Below, one piece after another: positions 1 through 9,557 of a stretch of 64,000 nt of DNA. This stretch comes from Nocardioides sp. 1609. GTDB taxonomy: Bacteria; Actinomycetota; Actinomycetes; Propionibacteriales; Nocardioidaceae. A model generated the notes under the pieces. That model was not told the origin of the DNA, made no database searches, and worked only from the letters and a program-made list of their open reading frames with translations. The position numbers and the translations under genes were made by a program. The stretch is from positions 1 to 64,000 of the forward strand of contig NZ_SPUJ01000011.1 of NCBI RefSeq assembly GCF_004522105.1, read 5' to 3'. Numbering within the stretch: the first letter of the stretch is position 1; each line of letters begins with the position of its first letter.

Positions 1-81
1 CCCCCACCCCGCCGCCTCCCCGCCCACCCCCCCCTGCCGCCCCCCCCCCCGGGGGGGGGGGGGGCCCCCCCCCCCCCCCCC
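1..81. repeat. Homopolymer C/G block at the window edge
   Basis: The first 81 bases are almost only C and G. They contain a run of 11 C (40-50), then 14 G (51-64), then 17 C (65-81), which can fold on itself. Nothing else in the window looks like this, and a real upstream GluB-type gene would be expected here. It is most likely an assembly or sequencing artefact at a contig end. Normal sequence resumes at about base 82. Confidence 0.8.
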
Positions 82-110
82 GCGACCGCCTCACTGCTGA
101 GAGGTGGCCG

Positions 111-761
111 GTGGAGGCCGTAACCGACAACCTGGACCTGTACTGGTCGGGTTTCCTTCGTTCCCTGGGCATCTGCCTGTGGGGCATGGTCGGGTCGTTG
201 ACCCTCGGGACCGTCATCGCGGCCTGCCGGGTCTCGCCGAGCCCCGCGCTGCAGGCGTTCGGCACCGGCTGGGTGACGGTCGTGCGCAACTGTCCCCTGA
301 CCATCGTGCTCTTCTTCATGGCCTTCGGCCTGCCTGAGCTCGGCATCAACTTCTCCTACTACGTCTTCGGCGTCGCCGGCCTGGTGATCTACACCTCGGC
401 GTTCGTCTGCGAGGCACTCCGCGCCGGCATCAACTCCGTCGCGGTCGGACAGGCCGAGGCGGCGCGCGCCATCGGCCTCACCTTCACGCAGTCGTTGAGC
501 ACCATCGTCCTGCCCCAGGCCTTCCGCAGCTCCGTGCCGCCCGTCGGGAGCGTGCTCATCGCGATGTTCAAGAACTCCGCCGTGGTCGGCGCCTTCGGGA
601 TCGGTGGCGACCTGTACAGCCTGAGCGGGCGGCTGACCAGCTCGCAGGGGCTCGCCTACGTCCCGGTGCTGACGGGGGTCGCCATCGGCTACCTCGTCAT
701 CACCCTGAGCGCCGGAGCCCTCCTCGGGCTCATCGAGCGAAAGGTGGCGATCGCGCGATGA
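111..761 (+). CDS. gluC: Amino-acid (glutamate-type) ABC transporter permease
   Basis: This 216-residue membrane protein is one of two permease subunits of a polar amino-acid importer (HisM/GlnP family). It has about five hydrophobic segments. The cytoplasmic EAA loop that docks on the ATPase spans about residues 113-138, with GQAEAARAIG visible. The GTG at 111 was chosen because GAGAGG lies six bases upstream at 99-104 and the length fits the family. Its stop overlaps the next permease start (ATGA, 758-761). The binding protein and ATPase genes expected upstream are missing because the sequence begins here. The GluC/GluD pairing is known for actinobacterial glutamate importers; substrate specificity is inferred. 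Confidence 0.85.
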   Translation: MEAVTDNLDLYWSGFLRSLGICLWGMVGSLTLGTVIAACRVSPSPALQAFGTGWVTVVRNCPLTIVLFFMAFGLPELGINFSYYVFGVAGLVIYTSAFVCEALRAGINSVAVGQAEAARAIGLTFTQSLSTIVLPQAFRSSVPPVGSVLIAMFKNSAVVGAFGIGGDLYSLSGRLTSSQGLAYVPVLTGVAIGYLVITLSAGALLGLIERKVAIAR

Positions 762-1648
762 ACAGCTCGGTCCTCTACGACGCCCCCGGCCCCCGGGCCC
801 GACGACGGGCGCGGATCGGCTCCGTCCTGGCGCTGCTCGTCATGGCGGGTGCCGTCTACGTGGTCGTCCAGCGTCTGGCCGACCGCGGCCAGTTCGAGTG
901 GGAGCTGTGGGGGCCTTGGCTGGACCCGTCGTTCGAGGAGTTCCCGCTCGTCTGGAACCTGGTGCGCGAGGGTGCCGTGGCGACGCTCGTCGCCGCTGTC
1001 TTGTCGATCGGGCTCTCCCTGTTCTTCGGGGTCCTGCTGGGCGTGGCCCGGATGAGGCTGGGCCGAGCCGCCCGGATCCCCCTCGTCGGCTTCATCGAGC
1101 TCTTCCGCGGACTGCCGGTCGTCATCACGATCGTCTTCGTGTGGCGGGCCTTCGAGGAGCTGGACGTCGACCTGGGTCCCCTGCCCGGCGGCGTCGGCCT
1201 GTGGTACCTCGTGATCGGCCTGACCCTCTACAACTCGGTGATCATCGCCGAGATCCTGCGAGCCGGGGTGGCCTCGCTCCCCAGCGGGCAGGGCGAGGCG
1301 GCGCGCGCGATCGGGATGACCGAGAGCCAGGTCATGCGCACGGTGCTGCTCCCGCAGGCGTTCCGGGTCATGCTCCCGGCGCTCATCAGCCAGCTCGTGG
1401 TGATCCTGAAGGACACCTCGCTCGCCGCGCTGGTCGGCAGCTTCTACATCGAGCTCCTCAGCCGCGGCAACCAGATCTCCCAGAACCTCGACAACCCCAT
1501 CCAGTCGCTGTTCATCGTCGGCATCATGTTCATCCTCATCAACTACGCCCTGTCGAAGCTGGCGACCTGGGTCGAGCGGCGGATGAGCCGGTCCTACACC
1601 GGGTCCGACGCCCTCACCACGGTCGACGACGTGGTCCCGGCCACCTGA
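758..1648 (+). CDS. gluD: Amino-acid (glutamate-type) ABC transporter permease
   Basis: This is the second permease of the importer, 296 residues long. It is longer than its partner because of an N-terminal tail rich in Arg (about residues 1-20) and an extra first hydrophobic segment (about 21-38). The EAA loop is at about residues 177-202, with GQGEAARAIG. It is translationally coupled to the upstream permease by an ATGA overlap. It ends 28 bases from the convergent hotdog gene, so it is the last gene of its operon. The substrate (glutamate, or another polar amino acid) is inferred from family and gene order. Confidence 0.85.
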   Translation: MNSSVLYDAPGPRARRRARIGSVLALLVMAGAVYVVVQRLADRGQFEWELWGPWLDPSFEEFPLVWNLVREGAVATLVAAVLSIGLSLFFGVLLGVARMRLGRAARIPLVGFIELFRGLPVVITIVFVWRAFEELDVDLGPLPGGVGLWYLVIGLTLYNSVIIAEILRAGVASLPSGQGEAARAIGMTESQVMRTVLLPQAFRVMLPALISQLVVILKDTSLAALVGSFYIELLSRGNQISQNLDNPIQSLFIVGIMFILINYALSKLATWVERRMSRSYTGSDALTTVDDVVPAT

Positions 1649-1676
1649 GCCGAGCACCCGGCCCGGCCCACGGGAC

Positions 1677-2156
1677 CTAGCGCCGCGGCGTCACCCACAG
1701 CCGGATGGTGCCCTCGATGACGGTCGTCCCGTCGTCGAGGGCACCGCTGCACGTCACGGCGACCTCGCGGGGACCCTCGCCGGCCCAGTCGGCCGCGGTG
1801 GTCTCGGCCACACAGGTGACGTCGCCGGCGGCCTTGGCGGTGTAGCGGACCTCCATGCCCCGCGGGATCCAGCGCTCGCCGTCCGCGACGGTCGCCTCGG
1901 CGAGGGCGCCCATGGCCGCCTCGAGACCGTTGCAGAGCGCGATCGCGTGGACGGTGCCGAGGTGGTTGGTGACGCGGCGACGTCTCGCGATCCGCAGCTC
2001 GGCGCGGTGCGGGCCGATCTCGGTGAAGCGCGGGCGGATCGAGGCGAAGTACGGCGCCTTCTGGCTGAACGCGACGGAGAAGACGCGCCTGCCGATGCTG
2101 CTGCCCACGACGGGGAGGCCGGTGGCGGTGCGCCACAGGGCGAGGACCTGGCTCAT
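1677..2156 (-). CDS. Hotdog-fold DUF4442 protein, putative acyl-CoA thioesterase
   Basis: This 159-residue protein resembles the DUF4442 branch of the hotdog fold, which includes PaaI/YiiD-like thioesterases. The stretch NHLGTVHAIALCNGLEAAM (about residues 64-82) sits where hotdog thioesterases carry their central helix and substrate-facing Asn/His. A beta-rich C-terminal half follows. No transmembrane or signal segment is visible. It lies alone, convergent with gluD and just downstream of the CsoR-like gene on the same strand (25-base gap). Acyl-CoA hydrolysis is a family-level guess; the acyl substrate cannot be told from sequence. Confidence 0.7.
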   Translation of the reverse strand: MSQVLALWRTATGLPVVGSSIGRRVFSVAFSQKAPYFASIRPRFTEIGPHRAELRIARRRRVTNHLGTVHAIALCNGLEAAMGALAEATVADGERWIPRGMEVRYTAKAAGDVTCVAETTAADWAGEGPREVAVTCSGALDDGTTVIEGTIRLWVTPRR

Positions 2157-2181
2157 GCCGCCGACCCTACCGGAGGGTAAC

Positions 2182-2457
2182 TTAAGTGACGGAGAGGATC
2201 AGCCGTTCGAGCCGGTCGATCCGTTCGGGGGTCACGTCGCCGACGTCCGCCCCGGCCCGCCACTCGGCGGCGACCATGGCGAGACCGGCGCGGTCGAGCG
2301 CGCGGGAGACCGCCTTGATCTGGCCGAGCACGGCCTCGAGGTCGCGCCCCTCCTCGATCATGCGGAGCACGCCGCCGAGCTGGCCCTGGGCCCGCTTGAC
2401 CCGGTTGAGGACCGCGGCCCGGTCGACGTCGCCCTGGTGACCCTGGTAGTCCGTCAT
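2182..2457 (-). CDS. CsoR/RcnR-family (DUF156) regulator lacking the usual metal ligands
   Basis: This 91-residue all-helical protein has the CsoR/RcnR/FrmR core: a KRAQGQLGGVLRMIEEGRDL helix, then VLGQIKAV and ALDRAGLAMV. Members are dimeric or tetrameric DNA-binding repressors that sense Cu, Ni/Co, formaldehyde or persulfide. The family Cys-His-Cys positions align with Leu40, Glu65 and Gly69, so both cysteines and the histidine are absent. It therefore cannot sense copper or persulfide in the known way. The ATG at 2457 follows an in-frame upstream extension that looks non-coding. Neighbours do not include a metal exporter. The family call is good; the ligand and target are unknown. Confidence 0.75.
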   Translation of the reverse strand: MTDYQGHQGDVDRAAVLNRVKRAQGQLGGVLRMIEEGRDLEAVLGQIKAVSRALDRAGLAMVAAEWRAGADVGDVTPERIDRLERLILSVT

Positions 2458-2488
2458 GCCCACCTCAACGGCCCGACACCCCCCGGGG

Positions 2489-2875
2489 TTACGCGGGCGC
2501 CAGCAGCTCGACGCGGTTGCCGTGCGGGTCGAAGGTGTGGAACCGGACGTGACCCGGGAACGTGTCGCGCTGGCTCCGGTCGACCTCGCCGCCGTCGGCC
2601 TCGACGCGGACGGCAACGGCCTCCAGGTCGGCGAGGGTCGCGACGAGGAGCGCCGGGTGCGCCTTGCGGGCCGGCGCGAACGGCTCCTCGACGCCGACGT
2701 GGATCTCGGCCGCGACCGCTCCCCTGTCGTCGTGCGCGCGGAACCACGCGCCGCCGCGCGCCCGCAGCGGCTCGGGCTTCTCCACCTCCGTGAGGCCGAG
2801 GGCGGCACCGTAGAAGCGGCGGACGGCGTCCTCGCCGCCGGGCGGGCAGGCGACCTGCACGTGGTGCAGCCTCAT
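2489..2875 (-). CDS. VOC-family (glyoxalase/bleomycin-resistance fold) protein
   Basis: This 128-residue protein opens with MRLHHVQVACPPGGEDAVRR and has the paired beta-alpha-beta-beta-beta modules of the vicinal oxygen chelate fold. Candidate metal-facing residues are the His near the N-terminus, His in the EIHVGVEEPF strand, and Glu in NRVELLAPA at the C-terminus. Its start overlaps the stop of the methyltransferase gene by four bases, so the two are co-translated. It may be a dioxygenase, a glyoxalase-like enzyme or a binding protein; the substrate is not evident. Confidence 0.75.
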   Translation of the reverse strand: MRLHHVQVACPPGGEDAVRRFYGAALGLTEVEKPEPLRARGGAWFRAHDDRGAVAAEIHVGVEEPFAPARKAHPALLVATLADLEAVAVRVEADGGEVDRSQRDTFPGHVRFHTFDPHGNRVELLAPA

Positions 2876-3699
2876 CCGCGCGCCCCGGCCGGCACGTGCG
2901 CCACGACGAAGACCCGGCGAAACGGCAGCACCACGGTGCCGTCGGCGCGCACCGGGTACGCCGCGGCCAGCCGGCGGCGGAACTCGGCCTCGAAGACCGG
3001 GCGGACGTCGTCCGGGAGCGCCTGGAGGGTCGGTCGCGCGCCCGTGGCGCTGACCCACGTGAAGACCGGGTCGGGGTCCTCGGGCGTCGCCTCCAGCACG
3101 TGCAGGTACGTCGTCTCCCACGCGTCGACGTCGCAGCCGAGCGCGGCGAGGGCGTCGAGGTAGACGACCGGGTCGTGGCTGGACGGCACGGCCACGCCGC
3201 CCGCCGCGGCCAGGTGGTCGGCGTACGGCGCCTCGGCGGCGAGGTCGCGGCGGGTCGTGTGGCTCGGCTCCTCGAAGTTCCCGGGCACCTGGAAGGCCAG
3301 CCAGCCCCCGGGCGCGACCGCCCCGACCAGGGCGGGCAGGAGCTCGAGGTGGTCGGGCAGCCACTGGAGCGTCGCGTTGGAGACCAGGACGTCGACCGGC
3401 TCGGCGCCGGCGACCCAGTCCCGCAGGTCACCGACCTCGTGGGTCACCCGGCCGCCGAGGCCGTCGGCCGCGGCGACCATCTCCGGGCTGCTGTCGACGC
3501 CCGTGACGGCGGCGTCCGGCCAGCGCTCGGCGAGCAGCGCGGTGAGGTTGCCGGGTCCGCAGCCGAGGTCGACGACCCGGGCCGGCGAGGCGGGCGTGCC
3601 GCCGTCGACCGCGCCGATCCGGGCGACCAGCTCGACGAACGGGCGGCCGCGTTCGTCGGCGTAGGTCAGGTAGCGCTCGGGGTCCCAGGTGTGGGCCAT
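2872..3699 (-). CDS. tam: Trans-aconitate 2-methyltransferase-like SAM enzyme
   Basis: This 275-residue class I SAM methyltransferase begins WDPERYLTYADERGRPFVEL, the typical opening of trans-aconitate methyltransferases. The SAM site VVDLGCGPGNLT is at about residues 42-53, and the acidic loop VTGVDSSPEMV follows at about 65-75. Tam methylates trans-aconitate, a spontaneous by-product that inhibits aconitase. GGAGGTG lies six bases before the ATG. The gene is first in a two-gene operon with the VOC gene and is divergent from marR across two palindromes, so repression by that MarR protein is likely. Another small carboxylate substrate is possible. Confidence 0.8.
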   Translation of the reverse strand: MAHTWDPERYLTYADERGRPFVELVARIGAVDGGTPASPARVVDLGCGPGNLTALLAERWPDAAVTGVDSSPEMVAAADGLGGRVTHEVGDLRDWVAGAEPVDVLVSNATLQWLPDHLELLPALVGAVAPGGWLAFQVPGNFEEPSHTTRRDLAAEAPYADHLAAAGGVAVPSSHDPVVYLDALAALGCDVDAWETTYLHVLEATPEDPDPVFTWVSATGARPTLQALPDDVRPVFEAEFRRRLAAAYPVRADGTVVLPFRRVFVVAHVPAGARG

Positions 3700-3716
3700 C
3701 GCCGCACCTCCACTTC

Positions 3717-3777
3717 TCTTGACGTCAAGACACTTCTACTCTGCGTGACCGATGTCTCGATGTCAAGATTCTTGACA
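3717..3777. promoter_or_regulatory. Two perfect palindromes between tam and marR, probable MarR operators
   Basis: TCTTGACGTCAAGA (3717-3730) is a perfect 14-base palindrome. TGTCAAGA-T-TCTTGACA (3761-3777) is a perfect inverted repeat with a one-base centre. They share the half-site TCTTGAC, lie about 39 bases apart centre to centre, and sit between divergent promoters. This is the classical layout for a MarR protein controlling itself and the divergent operon. The ATG of marR is only 18 bases past the second site, and TACACT at 3784-3789 (six bases before the ATG) could be the -10 of a leaderless marR transcript. Confidence 0.8.
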
Positions 3778-3795
3778 CGTGACTACACTGGGGCC

Positions 3796-4296
3796 ATGCG
3801 CGACGAGGTGGACGAGCTGGTCGAGGCGTGGGCCCGGGAACGCACCGACCTCGACCTCGAGCCGGTCGCCGTCTTCTCCCGCATCTCCCGCCTCGCGCGG
3901 CACCTCGACCTCGCCCGCCGCGAGGCGTTCAGCGCCCACGACATCGAGTCGTGGGAGTTCGACGTCCTGGCGGCGCTGCGCCGCGCGGGCGACCCCTACG
4001 AGCTCTCCCCCGGCCGCCTGCTGCGCGAGACCCTGGTGACCAGCGGCACGATGACCAACCGCGTCGACCGGCTCGCCGCGCGCGGCCTCGTCGAGCGCTA
4101 CCCCGACCCGGAGGACCGCCGCGGCGTCATCGTGCGGCTCACCCCGGAGGGCAAGGCCGCCGTCGACGGCGCCTTCGAGGCGCTCCTGCAGGCCGAGCGC
4201 GCCCTGCTCGCCGACCTCCCCCAGCGCGACCAGGCACGCCTGGCCACCCTGCTGCGCACGCTGCTCGCCCCGTTCGGCAGCCCCCCGGCGGGGTAG
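3796..4296 (+). CDS. MarR-family transcriptional regulator
   Basis: This 166-residue winged-helix regulator has the MarR pattern: an N-terminal dimer helix, a recognition region LVTSGTMTNRVDRLAARGLV, and the wing YPDPEDRRGVIVRLTPEGKAA. The long N-terminal helix carrying FSRISRLARHLDLARREAF resembles the subgroup that senses phenolic or other small aromatics. It is divergent from tam/VOC across two matching palindromes and converges with the ABC-F gene with only six bases between stops. Autoregulation and control of tam/VOC are inferred from the operator layout; the inducer is unknown. Confidence 0.85.
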   Translation: MRDEVDELVEAWARERTDLDLEPVAVFSRISRLARHLDLARREAFSAHDIESWEFDVLAALRRAGDPYELSPGRLLRETLVTSGTMTNRVDRLAARGLVERYPDPEDRRGVIVRLTPEGKAAVDGAFEALLQAERALLADLPQRDQARLATLLRTLLAPFGSPPAG

Positions 4297-4302
4297 TCCC
4301 GG

Positions 4303-6150
<1,848 letters not shown>

Positions 6151-6163
6151 CTAGACCTGACGA

Positions 6164-7090
6164 CTACACATGGCTGGGGACGAGGTGCGCGCCGGCGACG
6201 GCACCGTTCGCGACGAGCACGACCTCCTGGCCGGTGCGCATCAGCGCTCCGGCCAGGTCGCGGGCGTGGTCGGCGGACTCGCAGAGGAAGACGACGGTCG
6301 GGCCGGACCCGGAGACGATGCCCCGCAGCGCCCCCTCGGACTCGCCGCGCTCGATCAGCGCGCCGAGCTCGGGGCGCAGGTCGACCGCCGGGTCCTGCAG
6401 GTCGTTGTGGAGCGCGCGGGCCAGGCTGACCGGCTGGCCCGTGCGGAGCGCACCGAGCAGGACGTCGGCCTCGGGCGGGTTCTCCGAGGCGTCGGGACGC
6501 AGTCGGTCGAAGTGCCGGTAGACCTCGGGGGTCGACAGGCCCTGGCGGCTCGGCACGATCACCCACCACCAGGTGCCGACGTCGGCGACCGGCTCGACGA
6601 TCTCGCCGCGACCGGTGCCGAGCGCGGTTCCGCCGACCAGCGCGAACGGCACGTCGCTGCCCAGCTCGGCGGCGATCGCCAGCAGCGCGTCGTCGGGGGT
6701 GCGCAGGTCGTGCAGCCGGTCGAGCGCGACGAGCGCGGCGGCGCCGTCGGCCGACCCACCGGCCAGCCCCCCGGCGACCGGGATCGCCTTCTCGACCTCG
6801 ATCCGGCCGGTGAGCTCGCGGCCGTGGTGCCGCCCGAGCAGGACGGCGGCGCGGTGCACCAGGTTGTCGCTGTCGACGGGGACGGCGCCGGCGTCGATCC
6901 AGTCGGTCGTCGTGAGCGTCAGGGTCAGGTCGTCGGCGGGGTACGCCGTCACGTCGTCGCACAGCCCGACGGCCTGGTAGACGGTGGTCAGCGGGTGGAA
7001 GCCGTCCTCGCGCGGGGCGCCGACACCCAGGTGCAGGTTGACCTTGGCGGCGGCACGCACGGTCACCGGGGTCGTGCCGATGCCGATCAC
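6164..7090 (-). CDS. ispE: 4-diphosphocytidyl-2-C-methyl-D-erythritol kinase
   Basis: IspE phosphorylates CDP-ME in the MEP pathway that makes IPP and DMAPP, the precursors used by the crtE product further along this window. The 308-residue protein has the GHMP-kinase start VRAAAKVNLHLGVG, the ATP loop PVAGGLAGGSADGAAAL (about 104-120) and the C-terminal SGSGPTVVFL motif. The GTG start overlaps the rsmA stop (GTGA, 7087-7090). The order rpf-rsmA-ispE-ABC-F is conserved in many actinobacteria. Confidence 0.95.
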   Translation of the reverse strand: MIGIGTTPVTVRAAAKVNLHLGVGAPREDGFHPLTTVYQAVGLCDDVTAYPADDLTLTLTTTDWIDAGAVPVDSDNLVHRAAVLLGRHHGRELTGRIEVEKAIPVAGGLAGGSADGAAALVALDRLHDLRTPDDALLAIAAELGSDVPFALVGGTALGTGRGEIVEPVADVGTWWWVIVPSRQGLSTPEVYRHFDRLRPDASENPPEADVLLGALRTGQPVSLARALHNDLQDPAVDLRPELGALIERGESEGALRGIVSGSGPTVVFLCESADHARDLAGALMRTGQEVVLVANGAVAGAHLVPSHV

Positions 7091-7947
7091 CGCAGGCCCT
7101 CGGCGATGGCGGCGAACTGCCCGACGTCCAACGACTCACCGCGCGCGAGCGGGTCCACGCCGGCGCCGGTGAGGGCGCGGTCGATCGCCTCCGGCTCGGC
7201 GATGGACCGGAGCGCGCCGCGCAGCGCCTTGCGGCGGTGGGCGAACGCGGCGTCCACGACCGCGAAGACCTCGGTGCGCGACGCCGTCGTGGCCGGGGGC
7301 GGTCGGTGGGTCCACGCCACCAGGCCGGAGTCGACGTTCGGGGCCGGCCAGAACACGCTGCGGCCGATCGCGCCGGCGCGGCGCACGTCGGCGTACCAGG
7401 CCGCCTTGACCGACGGGACGCCGTAGGTCTTGGAACCCGGACGGGCCGCGAGGCGGTCGGCGACCTCGGCCTGCACCATCACCAGTCCGCGCTCCAGGCT
7501 CGGCAGCAGCGCGAGCAGGTGCAGCAGGACCGGCACCGAGATGTTGTAGGGCAGGTTCGCGACGAGCGCGGTCGGCGGCGGGCCGGGGACGTCGGTGACG
7601 CGGAGCGCGTCGGCGTGCACCAGCTCGAACGCCCCGGGCCGGCCGGCCTGGTCGGGTGCGCGCTCGCCGATGGTCTCCACCAGCAGCGAGGCCAGCTTGT
7701 CGTCGACCTCGATCGCGACGACGCGCTGCGCCACCTCGAGCAGCGCCAGGGTCAGCGAGCCGAGGCCGGGACCGACCTCCAGCACGACGTCGTCGCCGGT
7801 GACGCCGGACTCGCGCACGATGCGTCGCACGGTGTTGCCGTCGATGACGAAGTTCTGCCCGCGCTGCTTGGTCGGGCGCAGGTCGAGACGGTCCGCGAGC
7901 CGACGTACGTCCGCCGCCCCGAGGAGGCGTGGGGCGGCGGACGTCAT
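7087..7947 (-). CDS. rsmA: 16S rRNA (adenine1518/1519-N6)-dimethyltransferase
   Basis: RsmA (KsgA) dimethylates two adjacent adenosines near the 3' end of 16S rRNA during 30S maturation; its loss gives kasugamycin resistance. The 286-residue protein has the TKQRGQNFVID opening, SAM loop VVLEVGPGLGSLT and the catalytic NLPYNIS motif. The ATG at 7947 is chosen; the frame remains open far upstream through rpf, but that part is not coding in this frame. It is 29 bases downstream of rpf and translationally coupled to ispE. Confidence 0.95.
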   Translation of the reverse strand: MTSAAPRLLGAADVRRLADRLDLRPTKQRGQNFVIDGNTVRRIVRESGVTGDDVVLEVGPGLGSLTLALLEVAQRVVAIEVDDKLASLLVETIGERAPDQAGRPGAFELVHADALRVTDVPGPPPTALVANLPYNISVPVLLHLLALLPSLERGLVMVQAEVADRLAARPGSKTYGVPSVKAAWYADVRRAGAIGRSVFWPAPNVDSGLVAWTHRPPPATTASRTEVFAVVDAAFAHRRKALRGALRSIAEPEAIDRALTGAGVDPLARGESLDVGQFAAIAEGLR

Positions 7948-7976
7948 GTCGAGCAGGCTATCGGCGGCTCTCCCGG

Positions 7977-9206
7977 TCAGCGGGGCAGCCCCAGCTTGGC
8001 CGCGCAGCCGGGCCAGGACCCGTAGCCGCCGGTGGCGGCACGCAGCCGCTCGGCGACGGCGATCTGGGCCTCGCGGGAGTTGCTGCTCGGCAGGCCGGAG
8101 CCGCCGTAGGCCTGCCAGGTCGGGAGGCTGAACTGGAGGCCGCCGTAGTAGCCGTTGCCGGTGTTGATGGCCCAGTTGCCGCCGGACTCGCACTGGGCGA
8201 GGGCGTCCCACACGGTGCCGCCGCCGGAGTAGTCGGGTGCGGCCTCCTCCTCCAGGGTGCCGACCGTGACGACGGCGTCGACGGGACGACGGGTCACCCG
8301 CGAGCTCAGCTCGCGCCGCTGCACGACCTCGCCGTTGCGGACGACGATCCAGTAGACGACGTCGCGAGCGCCGGCGCGGCCCTCGGTGACGGTCTCGGTC
8401 TCTCCCTCGGGCAGGGTGTCGTCCTCGCGCTCGACGGTCGAGAAGTCGATCTCCTCGCCCTCGACCGCCTTGCGGGCCACCCGGACGTCGGTGAAGACGA
8501 CCCGGTCGCCGTCCTCGATCTCGGCGGCGCGCGCGGGCCTGGTCTCGTCGTGCTTGTCGAGGGTGACCCCGACGCCGCGCAGCGCCTCCGCGACGGTGAG
8601 GGCGGTGACGGTCCTGGTGACCGGCTTCTTCCCGGCCAGCCGGAAGGTGACGTCCTTGGCGGTGACGACCTCGACGGCCACGCCGCCGCGGTCGATGGTC
8701 AGGCCGCGGCTGGTGGAGAGGCGCGCGTCCTGGAAGGGCGCGCCGATCTCGCCGAGCGCCGAGGCGACGTCGGTGGAGGTCACCCAGTGGCTGGTCGTGT
8801 CGCCGTCGACGGTGAGCTCGACCTCGCGGCCGTAGCGGACGTTGATGAGGCTGCCGTCCTCGACCTCGGTGCCGAGGGCGGGCGCCACCAGGTCGTGCTC
8901 CCCGACCTCGATGCCCTCGGACTCCAGGACCTCCTCGACGGTGCCGCCCATGGCGGTGACCTCGCGCTGCTCGCCGTCGACCGAGACGGTGACCGACTTG
9001 CTGAGCGCGGCGTACCCGAGGGTGGTGCCGGCCACGGCGAGCAGGACCACCGCGGCGAGCGAGACCACGACGGCCCGGCTCCGGAGGAGTCGGCCGGCGA
9101 GCCCCGGGGAGGGGGGCGTCGAGCCGGCGGTGCCGTCGGTGGTGCTGGCTGTGGTGCTGGCTGTGCGGTCGAGGGGGGTCTGGTCTGGATGCTCGTGGGC
9201 GGGCAT
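7977..9206 (-). CDS. rpf: Resuscitation-promoting factor, secreted transglycosylase with DUF348 and G5 domains
   Basis: Rpf proteins cleave peptidoglycan and wake dormant cells. The 409-residue protein has a low-complexity N-terminus, a single membrane anchor at about 44-66, three DUF348 repeats (about 70-240), a G5 domain (about 245-325) and a C-terminal RPF/lysozyme-like domain. That domain shows WDALAQCESGGNW with the catalytic Glu. This is the RpfB architecture. ATG at 9206 was chosen because the upstream in-frame part is Arg/Pro-rich and unlike a signal region, and CGGAG precedes it. It heads the rpf-rsmA-ispE-ABC-F operon. Confidence 0.92.
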   Translation of the reverse strand: MPAHEHPDQTPLDRTASTTASTTDGTAGSTPPSPGLAGRLLRSRAVVVSLAAVVLLAVAGTTLGYAALSKSVTVSVDGEQREVTAMGGTVEEVLESEGIEVGEHDLVAPALGTEVEDGSLINVRYGREVELTVDGDTTSHWVTSTDVASALGEIGAPFQDARLSTSRGLTIDRGGVAVEVVTAKDVTFRLAGKKPVTRTVTALTVAEALRGVGVTLDKHDETRPARAAEIEDGDRVVFTDVRVARKAVEGEEIDFSTVEREDDTLPEGETETVTEGRAGARDVVYWIVVRNGEVVQRRELSSRVTRRPVDAVVTVGTLEEEAAPDYSGGGTVWDALAQCESGGNWAINTGNGYYGGLQFSLPTWQAYGGSGLPSSNSREAQIAVAERLRAATGGYGSWPGCAAKLGLPR

Positions 9207-9555
9207 CGTGCTCCGAACGTCGTGATCCCCGGGCCTCGGGACGTCGGCGCCCCGGCACGCTCGAGCGGCCCCGTCCGGGACCCCTCTCGCAGCGGGTGTC
9301 GGACCCGGTGTTCGTCGTCGTGCTCGGGGTCCGACCGCGCCGGACGGGTCTTCCCGATCCCGGCCAACGCGTTCCAGAAGAGCAGTGATGTGGTCGAGAA
9401 TCAAGCCGGCGGACCGTCCCGCGCCTCGCCGGGTGGCCGGGATCACGGCCAGCGCGCCCCACCCGTCACACCAGCCTCACCCGACGCTGACCCGTCGCCG
9501 ATAGGTGACGGGTCAGCGCAGACTGGCGAGCGACCCGTCGCCGATGGGTGACGGG
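9207..9555. other. 349-base gene-free stretch upstream of rpf
   Basis: No credible gene lies between the rpf start and the tatD stop. The tatD-proximal end holds two related hairpins, listed separately. The rest should carry the rpf promoter and leader. In several actinobacteria the rpf leader is a c-di-AMP (ydaO) riboswitch. I looked for its conserved core by eye and did not recognise it, which does not exclude a diverged one. Confidence 0.5.
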
Positions 9556-9557
9556 TC
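9486..9557 (-). terminator. Two related hairpins at the 3' end of tatD
   Basis: The first hairpin has GCTGACCCGTC at 9486-9496 and its exact complement at 9507-9517. The second has GACCCGTC at 9532-9539 and its exact complement at 9550-9557, overlapping the tatD stop codon at 9556-9558. The inner sequences are nearly identical (CCCGTCGCCGAT in both), so the pair is a duplicated stem-loop. No U-tract follows. They probably end the tatD operon transcript. Confidence 0.65.

Noticed and set aside
9207..9480. Possible c-di-AMP (ydaO) riboswitch upstream of rpf
   Set aside because: Such riboswitches control rpf genes in some actinobacteria, but I could not find the conserved core on the minus strand by eye. 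A covariance-model scan would be needed to accept it.
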